5,416 bases of DNA, from contig JAHHTY010000085.1 in the NCBI GenBank assembly GCA_020024325.1, positions 1 to 5,416 on the forward strand, read 5' to 3'. Source of the stretch: Negativibacillus sp. Its GTDB lineage: Bacteria > Bacillota > Clostridia > Oscillospirales > Ruminococcaceae. Under the pieces are notes generated by a model that saw nothing but the letters and a program-made list of their open reading frames with translations, was not told the origin of the DNA and did no database searches. Of this stretch, positions 1 to 4,588 are shown one piece after another. The number at the start of each line of letters is the position of its first letter. Within the stretch, counting starts at the first letter, position 1. Both the position numbers and the translations under genes were made by a program.

Positions 1-54
1 TTTCAGTATTTTAAATTGTTTTTCGATTTTTTCCGGACCCTAACTTACTTTTTG

Positions 55-714
55 CTATTTTAATTTGAGCGCCTCCGAAAGTTCGTGAAGGATGCGGTCT
101 TTTGCAATAACAAGAATTTTATCTCCGCTCATAATCTGTGCGTTTCCTCGAGGAATAATTAGCTTGTCCCCTCTAAAGATAGCAGTAATAACAGCATCTT
201 CAGGGATGTCCAGTTCAAACAGACGTTTTCCGTGCAAAATATAATCGTCCGGAATTAACATCTCACTTAAAGAGGCTTCACCACGATTCAGAGAAAGTAA
301 AGATTTGATGCGGGCAGTATCAACCTCACGTTCTAGCAGACGGGCAATATTGTCTGTACTGGAAATCGGAATATCAACACCCAAAAGTTTCATTACGGCA
401 GCATTTTTAGGATTGTTGATACGTGCAACGGTTTTTGGTACATGAAAAATTTTTTTTGCCAGCTGACAGGAAACAAGATTGTCTTGGTCCAGTCCTGTAA
501 CGGCAATAACAGCATCCGCTTTGGCAGCATTTGCGGTGGTCAGGGCTTCGATGGTGGAACCATCGGCGTTAATGGTGGAAATGTCCAGTTGGTTAGAAGC
601 ATATTCACAGGTGCGTTTATTCTTTTCGATGATGAGGGGTTGATGACCGTGTTCCAATAATGTTTTGCACAGATAAAAACCAACCTTTCCTCCGCCAATT
701 ACAATAACATTCAT
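55..714 (-). CDS. TrkA/KtrA-type RCK potassium-uptake regulatory protein (second gene of pair)
   Basis: A cytoplasmic regulator of a Trk/Ktr potassium channel-like transporter; in this family a ring of RCK domains binds nucleotide and gates the membrane subunit. The 219 residues show an N-terminal Rossmann RCK_N domain (about 1-125) with the glycine motif GGGKVG at 7-12, an acidic residue E30 at the end of the second strand where the ribose-binding acid normally sits, D51, the AVTGLDQDN segment ending at N79, and the A97-R98 pair. An RCK_C domain follows (about 138-216), with IIPRGN and SGDKILVIA. Length is normal for a single-unit TrkA. The ATG is preceded by GGAAAGGA (730 to 723), 8 bases away. 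It lies 26 bases downstream of the other RCK gene, so the two are very probably cotranscribed. What is known of the family is the regulatory role; the actual transporter partner is not in the window. Confidence 0.93.
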   Translation of the reverse strand: MNVIVIGGGKVGFYLCKTLLEHGHQPLIIEKNKRTCEYASNQLDISTINADGSTIEALTTANAAKADAVIAVTGLDQDNLVSCQLAKKIFHVPKTVARINNPKNAAVMKLLGVDIPISSTDNIARLLEREVDTARIKSLLSLNRGEASLSEMLIPDDYILHGKRLFELDIPEDAVITAIFRGDKLIIPRGNAQIMSGDKILVIAKDRILHELSEALKLK

Positions 715-740
715 AATAAATTTCCTTTCCGCATATATGA

Positions 741-1382
741 TTATCGAATGTCGGTGCTGACTAGCAGTTTATCAGTGGCTGCGATTGTGTTGTGATGTGC
801 AGAGCCAATCAAGACATCCACTGCCATGGTAATTGTTCCGGTTTCATCTACAATCGCAATCAAAGATTCCGGTTGCAGATAGTGTGCAGCTTCCATTACA
901 GTTTTGCCGATCAATTCATTTGGAACCTTCATGGTAGAAACTGAAAGAACTTCGTTTCCAACAGTGAGGTGACGGGTTTGAGTACGGTTAGTGAGCATAG
1001 AATAAACAGAGGATACAGTAATATTGGTTGGGCATACTGACTGAATATCAAAACGTGAAAAGATATCTTCACGCAAAGGGTCGAAGATACGAGCAATAAT
1101 TTTTTTAACATTGAATATTTCTCGTGCAATTTGGCAAACCATGATATTGGTATTATCATCTTCGGTAACGGCAGCAACAGCATCACAGCCCTCGATGCCT
1201 GCCTGACGAAGGATGTCAAGGTCAATGGGCACACCTTGAATGGTAAATCCAGAAAAATCATCGGAGAGCAGGTCAAAGCTCTCCCGTTTTGAGGCAATGA
1301 TGGATACATCATGACCAAGCTGACACAGAACATCTGCGAGGCGAGAACCTACTTTGCCGCATCCGATAATTAACACGTTCAT
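741..1382 (-). CDS. TrkA-type RCK protein, divergent paralogue (first gene of pair)
   Basis: The second RCK-domain protein, 213 residues, and the promoter-proximal gene of the leftward operon. RCK_N covers about 1-125: GCGKVG at 7-12, QGVPIDLDILRQAGI at 49-63 (resembling the same stretch of E. coli TrkA), AVTEDDNTN ending at N79, C83 and A97-R98. It aligns with its neighbour almost without gaps over the first 100 residues. The position equivalent to the ribose-binding acid is A30, not Asp or Glu, so nucleotide binding may differ. A more degenerate RCK_C domain occupies about 140-211, ending in TDKLLVS. The start is an ATG with AGGAGT (1396 to 1391) 8 bases upstream. E. coli TrkA contains two RCK units in one chain; these two genes look like the split equivalent, so a hetero-oligomer is a reasonable inference. 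Family assignment is secure; the function of the second copy is inferred. Confidence 0.91.
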   Translation of the reverse strand: MNVLIIGCGKVGSRLADVLCQLGHDVSIIASKRESFDLLSDDFSGFTIQGVPIDLDILRQAGIEGCDAVAAVTEDDNTNIMVCQIAREIFNVKKIIARIFDPLREDIFSRFDIQSVCPTNITVSSVYSMLTNRTQTRHLTVGNEVLSVSTMKVPNELIGKTVMEAAHYLQPESLIAIVDETGTITMAVDVLIGSAHHNTIAATDKLLVSTDIR

Positions 1383-1414
1383 AATAAAAGACTCCTTTTA
1401 AACCTAAAACAAAA

Positions 1415-1442
1415 TAGATTTTCAGTTAAAATAAAAAATCTA
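1415..1442 (-). repeat. 8-bp inverted repeat in the leader of the RCK operon
   Basis: TAGATTTT (1415-1422) is perfectly complementary to AAAATCTA (1435-1442), with a 12-base spacer. It would form a weak AU-rich stem in the roughly 95-base leader of the leftward transcript. Such stems arise easily by chance in AT-rich DNA, and no known riboswitch consensus is apparent. Confidence 0.35.
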
Positions 1443-1485
1443 AAATTGTTGCGATTGGCATTCATCAAAATCAGTCTTATTATAG

Positions 1486-1514
1486 CTTATATTAGCAAAG
1501 GAATAAAGTGTAAA
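1486..1514 (-). promoter_or_regulatory. Predicted sigma-A promoter for the RCK pair
   Basis: Read on the minus strand, the -35 is TTTACA (1514 to 1509), the spacer is exactly 17 bases and the -10 is TATAAG (1491 to 1486). A perfect TATAAT also occurs just downstream (1484 to 1479) but has only a poor -35 at the right distance. Transcription would start near 1479, giving a leader of about 95 bases before the first RCK gene. Confidence 0.65.
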
Positions 1515-1539
1515 ATTGCGTTTTCAAAAAATATTGTAT

Positions 1540-1553
1540 ATTTCCCGGGAAAT
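1540..1553. repeat. 14-bp perfect palindrome, candidate operator
   Basis: ATTTCCCGGGAAAT reads identically on both strands. Its GC core stands out in very AT-rich DNA. It lies about 25 bases upstream of the -35 of the leftward RCK promoter and about 66 bases upstream of the rightward -35, a position suited to a dimeric transcription factor. No regulator is identified. Confidence 0.4.
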
Positions 1554-1619
1554 TTTTAGAAAATTTCTTGAAAAAAGAACAAAAGATAGAAAATTATTAA
1601 ATTGTTAATTAAATTACTA

Positions 1620-1648
1620 GTGACAAATGTTTCATTTTATGTTATATA
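1620..1648 (+). promoter_or_regulatory. Predicted promoter for the acidic membrane protein gene
   Basis: GTGACA (1620-1625) as -35, a 17-base spacer, then TATATA (1643-1648) as -10. The -35 differs from consensus at one position and the -10 at one. The leader to the ATG at 1701 would be about 45 bases. The surrounding DNA is AT-rich, so other placements are possible. Confidence 0.5.
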
Positions 1649-1700
1649 TGAAAGTAACATAGAATTCTACCACCAAAATTAGAAAGGGGATTTTTAAAAT

Positions 1701-2072
1701 ATGAAAAAGGCAGCTATTTTAGCAGTATTGGGAGCCGTTGCAGCGGGTGCTGCTGCTGTATGCGTTAAACTGATTAAAGATCGCAGCAATAGCGAGGATG
1801 ACTACACCGAGTGCCCATGTGGTTGTGAAGGTTGTCCGGAGGACGAATGCGATACACAAGAACAGCAGTCTGACGTAGAAGAAACTGCAGCGGAAGAAGC
1901 TGTGGGCGACGAATTTTTCCATGAAGAACAAGAGGAAGAAGATAAACCGGAAGTAACAATCGAACTGTTTACAGAACCGGCAGAACAGACAGAAACACCT
2001 TGTGAAGAACCAGCAGAGGGTGAAACCCCTTCAGAAGCAAATGAAGGCGAAGAAAAAGAGGAAACCATCTAG
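1701..2072 (+). CDS. Unrecognised acidic membrane-anchored protein with a cysteine cluster
   Basis: A 123-residue protein that I do not recognise. Residues 4-22 form one alanine-rich hydrophobic segment (MKK before it; K23, K26 and R28 after), so it is probably a single membrane anchor; there is no clear signal-peptidase or lipobox site (C21 lacks an L-x-G/A-C context). Residues 38-50 hold five cysteines (C38, C40, C42, C45, C50) in a CPCGCEGCPEDEC arrangement that could bind metal or form disulfides. The rest is highly acidic: 39 Asp or Glu among residues 27-123 against three Lys or Arg, so it is probably disordered. Near the C terminus is an imperfect repeat, EPAEQTETPCE followed by EPAEGETPSEA (92-113). 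The ATG has AGAAAGGGG (1681-1689) upstream, and a strong terminator directly follows. Orientation in the membrane cannot be decided. Its expression as real protein is supported by the RBS, promoter and terminator; the function is unknown. Confidence 0.8.
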   Translation: MKKAAILAVLGAVAAGAAAVCVKLIKDRSNSEDDYTECPCGCEGCPEDECDTQEQQSDVEETAAEEAVGDEFFHEEQEEEDKPEVTIELFTEPAEQTETPCEEPAEGETPSEANEGEEKEETI

Positions 2073-2082
2073 TTTATGATGG

Positions 2083-2111
2083 AAAAAAGGTCGCCGATGC
2101 GACCTTTTTTT
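2083..2111 (+). terminator. Intrinsic terminator after the acidic protein gene
   Basis: GGTCGC (2089-2094), a four-base loop CGAT and GCGACC (2099-2104) form a perfect GC-rich stem. A run of A before it (2083-2088) can pair with the run of seven T after it (2105-2111). It begins 10 bases after the stop codon. The A and T runs could let it work weakly in the other direction as well, but no minus-strand gene needs it. Confidence 0.9.
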
Positions 2112-2140
2112 GTATCTTAAAACGACAAGGAGAGCAGAGC

Positions 2141-2869
2141 ATGAAAGCATGGTATTTGGATCACAGTGCAGTGGCGGTGAAAACAAAAAATCACTTGTTA
2201 TTGTTTGATTTGTTTGGAGAAGCTCTCTGTCCCAAAGAAGGACAAGGGCTGGCTCAAGGATATCTGGACCCCAAAGAGATTAGCAATGAAGATGTATTGG
2301 TGTTTGTTTCCCACGAGCATCATGACCACTTTGATCAAAAAATTTTTGAATGGAAAAACATTTTGCCAAAGGTACGTTATATTTTGCTGGAGGAAATGGA
2401 AGAACTGTACGCTGACGGAATTTTTGTCCATCCTCATATGGAAAAGAAACTGGATGACTGCAAAATTACGACTTTGGATTCAACTGATATTGGAGTAGCC
2501 TATTTAGTGGAGATCGACGGCAGGCTGATTTATCATTCAGGTGATTTAAATTGGTGGTATTGGGAGGGAGAAGAAGAGTCTTTCAACCAGGATCAGGAGC
2601 AGCGATATAAGAGGGAAATGGAGTATCTGAGCAAGGCACTTGGTGATAGACAAATTGACCTTGCATTCGTACCGGTGGATCCAAGGCAGGAGCAGAATAG
2701 GATGAAAGGTTTAAATTGTTTTTTACGCAATGTATCAGTAAATAAGGTTGTGCCAATTCATTTGTGGGGAGATTTTACAGTATGTGATGACCTCTCACTT
2801 TTAGAAGGCTCATGCTCTCTTGTAATGCCCAAAAACAGAGGTGAGCTTTGTCTTACAGCACAGCCATAA
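2141..2869 (+). CDS. MBL-fold metallo-hydrolase
   Basis: A cytoplasmic hydrolase of the metallo-beta-lactamase fold, 242 residues, with no signal peptide. The metal ligands are visible: H58-x-H60-x-D62-H63 in SHEHHDHFD, a YHSGD segment with H132 and D135, and a final H207 in PIHLWGD. An early H8 in the first strand (DHSAVAV) fits the UlaG-like/Lactamase_B_2 branch. These residues indicate a dinuclear metal site and hydrolase chemistry, but the substrate cannot be read from sequence; members act on phosphodiesters, lactones, thioesters and other bonds. Residues 138-160 are rich in Trp and acidic residues. The ATG has AAGGAGAG (2127-2134) 6 bases upstream. Only 29 bases separate it from the preceding terminator, and the AI-2E family gene starts 29 bases after its stop, so it probably shares a transcript with that gene. 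Confidence 0.88.
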   Translation: MKAWYLDHSAVAVKTKNHLLLFDLFGEALCPKEGQGLAQGYLDPKEISNEDVLVFVSHEHHDHFDQKIFEWKNILPKVRYILLEEMEELYADGIFVHPHMEKKLDDCKITTLDSTDIGVAYLVEIDGRLIYHSGDLNWWYWEGEEESFNQDQEQRYKREMEYLSKALGDRQIDLAFVPVDPRQEQNRMKGLNCFLRNVSVNKVVPIHLWGDFTVCDDLSLLEGSCSLVMPKNRGELCLTAQP

Positions 2870-2882
2870 ATTTTAGATGTTT

Positions 2883-2888
2883 AGGGAG
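2883..2888 (+). promoter_or_regulatory. Ribosome binding site that decides the AI-2E family gene start
   Basis: AGGGAG lies 10 bases before the ATG at 2899. The frame is also open from an ATG at 2848, inside the hydrolase gene, but that codon has no purine-rich site upstream and would add 17 residues unlike this family's N terminus. The ATG at 2894 is in another frame and stops after four codons. Confidence 0.75.
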
Positions 2889-2898
2889 AAAAAATGAG

Positions 2899-4104
2899 AT
2901 GCAGTTAGATAAAGAAAATATAAAAAAAATACTGGGGATTGTTGCCTTTGCCATTTTGCTGAACTGGGGACTGAAAAACACCGATTTTATCGGAAAAATT
3001 GTGGGTTTGTTAATCGGTTTGATATTGCCGTTTCTTATTGGTGGTGCATTAGCGTTTGTTATCAATGTTCCGATGCATTTTTTGGAAAGAGTATTGTTTG
3101 AAAACCCACATCAAAGAAAGCTGAAAGCAGCGAAGGGAAAAGCGGTGCAAGAACCGTTTTTATATAAGGCAAAACGTCCGCTGAGTTTAATGCTCTCGCT
3201 GATATTGGTGATTGGAGTTCTTTTTATCGGAGCTTTCCTGATTGTCCCGGAGATTGCAAATAACGTGACAATGATTGTGAGCAGCTTTAAAGCATTCCCG
3301 GAAAAATTGCATCAATGGAGCTTGGAACTGATGAACTGGATGCCCCAAGTGGCAATATGGTTAGAAAACATTGACTTTAACCTGAATGTAAACTGGCAGG
3401 AAACCATTATGAATATGGTAGGATTTTTGCAGAACGGTGCAGGCAATGTTTTAAGCACCACCTTTAATATTGCAGCATCTATCTTCAGCGGAATTGTCAC
3501 CGGATTTTTGGCAATTGTTTTTTCTTTCTATTTGTTAATGAACAAAGAAAAACTGATAGGTCAGCTTAAACAGGTTTGTTATGCGGTGTTAAAAGAAGAA
3601 CACGCAGATTATCTGGTGCAGGTGGGAAAACTGATTAACAGAACATTTTCCAATTTCTTATCCGGTCAGTGTATCGAAGCGGTTATTTTGGGTTCACTGT
3701 TTTTTGTTACCATGTCAATCTTGCGTTTCCCATATGCTTTAATTATCAGCGTGCTGATTGCTTTTACTGCATTGATTCCGGTATTTGGCGCTTTTATCGG
3801 CTGTGTGATAGGTGCGTTCTTAATCTTAATGGTTGATCCACTGCGTGCGATTTGGTTTATCGTTTTGTTTTTATGCCTTCAGCAGTTTGAGGGAAATGTT
3901 ATCTATCCAAAGGTTGTTGGAGGGTCCGTTGGATTGCCCGCTATTTGGGTTTTGGTTGCAGTTACATTGGGTGGCAGTTTGATGGGTGTATTAGGAATTT
4001 TGATTTCAATTCCAATGCTTTCGGTTATTTATAGTTTGATTCGTGAAAGCGTGAAAAAAAAGTTAAACAAAAAAAGGATAGCGACCGACAAATGGAAATC
4101 ATAA
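2899..4104 (+). CDS. AI-2E family transporter (UPF0118 type)
   Basis: A polytopic inner-membrane protein of 401 residues. The family is named after E. coli TqsA, linked to autoinducer-2 export, but other members are linked to sodium/proton exchange, so the substrate here is unknown. Membrane segments are visible at about 11-25, 33-55 and 95-116, then a long, less hydrophobic, extracytoplasmic stretch (about 118-193), then a cluster of helices to the C terminus. Family hallmarks include FSFYLLMNKE after the fourth helix, SGQCIEAVILG, IPVFGAFIG and QQFEGNVIYPKVVG (328-341) followed by GLPAIWVLVAVTLGG. The loop at about 60-94 between the second and third helices is basic, fitting a cytoplasmic side, as does the lysine-rich tail. 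Length is slightly above the usual 340-380. It follows the hydrolase by 29 bases and precedes the small membrane protein by 54. Confidence 0.92.
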   Translation: MQLDKENIKKILGIVAFAILLNWGLKNTDFIGKIVGLLIGLILPFLIGGALAFVINVPMHFLERVLFENPHQRKLKAAKGKAVQEPFLYKAKRPLSLMLSLILVIGVLFIGAFLIVPEIANNVTMIVSSFKAFPEKLHQWSLELMNWMPQVAIWLENIDFNLNVNWQETIMNMVGFLQNGAGNVLSTTFNIAASIFSGIVTGFLAIVFSFYLLMNKEKLIGQLKQVCYAVLKEEHADYLVQVGKLINRTFSNFLSGQCIEAVILGSLFFVTMSILRFPYALIISVLIAFTALIPVFGAFIGCVIGAFLILMVDPLRAIWFIVLFLCLQQFEGNVIYPKVVGGSVGLPAIWVLVAVTLGGSLMGVLGILISIPMLSVIYSLIRESVKKKLNKKRIATDKWKS

Positions 4105-4105
4105 C

Positions 4106-4132
4106 AGTTTTTCTGAATATTAAGGAAAAACT
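4106..4132 (+). repeat. AT-rich 8-bp inverted repeat between two genes
   Basis: AGTTTTTC (4106-4113) and GAAAAACT (4125-4132) are perfectly complementary around an 11-base loop. It sits directly after the stop codon of the AI-2E family gene but has no T run after it, so it is not a standard terminator. It might stabilise the upstream message end, or be chance. Confidence 0.3.
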
Positions 4133-4158
4133 TACCGACAAAAAGGAAGGTGAATTTG

Positions 4159-4395
4159 ATGAAAAACTTGTTTTTTATCGCAAATGAATATCTGGAACAA
4201 TCCGATTGGAAAGACCTTACCGTTATCAAACTTTGTCTGTGTTCTATTGGTGTAATGATAGGGCTTTTGGTTCCATCAAAAGCAAAGAAAACAGTGATGA
4301 TGACCGCAGTATGCGTGTTTGTTTTGACATATCTGCCACTGATGCTGAAGCTTTTCAAGGTTGTTTTTCACAAACCCTACAGTCGAGATTTTTAA
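4159..4395 (+). CDS. Small two-helix membrane protein
   Basis: A 78-residue protein with an amphipathic N terminus (MKNLFFIANEYLEQSDWKDLTVIKL), a hydrophobic segment at about 22-38, a basic turn (PSKAKKT, 39-45), a second segment at about 46-63 and a basic tail. From memory it resembles short clostridial proteins that databases often label as a permease of a phosphate ABC transporter; the SDWKDL...KLCLCSIGV...GLLVP pattern fits. It is far too small to be an ABC permease, and I see no ABC transporter gene near it, so I give no function. The ATG is chosen because AAGGAAGG (4143-4150) lies 8 bases upstream; an in-frame GTG at 4150 overlaps that site and is unlikely. It probably belongs to the transcript of the two genes before it. 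Confidence 0.82.
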   Translation: MKNLFFIANEYLEQSDWKDLTVIKLCLCSIGVMIGLLVPSKAKKTVMMTAVCVFVLTYLPLMLKLFKVVFHKPYSRDF

Positions 4396-4408
4396 AGAAA
4401 ATAAAATC

Positions 4409-4437
4409 TTGAAAGTTTGCGTAAAATGCGTTACAAT
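4409..4437 (+). promoter_or_regulatory. Near-consensus sigma-A promoter for the YitT family gene
   Basis: TTGAAA (4409-4414), a 17-base spacer and TACAAT (4432-4437): one mismatch from consensus in each hexamer. Transcription would begin near 4444, leaving a leader of about 145 bases before the GTG start. It lies only 13 bases past the preceding stop codon, so the YitT family gene has its own promoter. Confidence 0.75.
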
Positions 4438-4462
4438 AGAAGAAAGAATAGAAAGCAGCAAG

Positions 4463-4493
4463 ATTCCCCCGATGTTTTATAAACAGGGGGAAT
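4463..4493 (+). terminator. GC-stem hairpin, possible terminator or leader attenuator
   Basis: ATTCCCCC (4463-4470) pairs with GGGGGAAT (4486-4493). The loop can also fold, TGTTT (4473-4477) with AAACA (4481-4485), leaving a two-base bulge and a three-base loop. The sequence after it (TATTCTGG, then ATTTTT further on) is only a weak T tract. It may end transcripts from the upstream genes, but it also lies about 20 bases into the leader of the YitT family gene, so it could act on that transcript. Its structure is clear; its role is not. Confidence 0.5.
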
Positions 4494-4543
4494 TATTCTG
4501 GAATTTTTAGGGAAAACGGTGCTTTTTAATCATTTAATTTAAA

Positions 4544-4568
4544 GCAGGCTGTTGAGAGAAAGCTCTGC
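4544..4568 (+). promoter_or_regulatory. Hairpin just upstream of the YitT family ribosome binding site
   Basis: GCAGGCT (4544-4550) can pair with AGCTCTGC (4561-4568) with one bulged T (4564) and a 10-base loop. The stem ends two bases before the AGGGAGG site, so it might influence translation start. I match it to no known riboswitch. Confidence 0.35.
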
Positions 4569-4570
4569 AA

Positions 4571-4577
4571 AGGGAGG
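4571..4577 (+). promoter_or_regulatory. Ribosome binding site supporting a GTG start
   Basis: AGGGAGG lies 11 bases before the GTG at 4589, slightly longer than usual. The next in-frame start, the ATG at 4610, has no such site, so GTG is preferred. Confidence 0.75.
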
Positions 4578-4588
4578 AACTGTTTACG

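Larger units (their letters stand above)
1383..1700. other. Divergent AT-rich intergenic region without a gene
   Basis: This stretch separates the leftward RCK operon from the rightward acidic-protein gene. It is strongly AT-rich and has no supported reading frame. It holds the promoter for each direction, a short inverted repeat in the RCK leader and a 14-bp palindrome, listed separately. I looked for a c-di-AMP (ydaO-type) riboswitch, which precedes some potassium transporter genes, and saw no resemblance. Nothing else is recognisable. Confidence 0.8.

Noticed and set aside
10..23. Repeat of TTTAAATTGTTTTT also seen near 2709-2722
   Set aside because: It is a short AT-rich match in unrelated contexts, one intergenic and one within the hydrolase gene, and is most simply chance.
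442..660. Plus-strand 72-residue open frame inside the RCK gene
   Set aside because: It lies wholly opposite a well-supported TrkA-type gene, has no family resemblance, and its openness is explained by the codons of the real gene.
1383..1500. c-di-AMP riboswitch before the potassium-regulator genes
   Set aside because: The leader is only about 95 bases, very AT-rich, and lacks the conserved GC-rich multi-helix core of that class.
1802..2068. Minus-strand 88-residue open frame opposite the acidic protein gene
   Set aside because: It is serine-rich only because it is the complement of Glu-rich and Ala-rich codons; the plus strand has the promoter, ribosome binding site and terminator.
2848..2898. 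Longer start of the AI-2E family gene overlapping the hydrolase
   Set aside because: The ATG at 2848 has no ribosome binding site and adds residues unlike the family N terminus; the ATG at 2899 has AGGGAG upstream.
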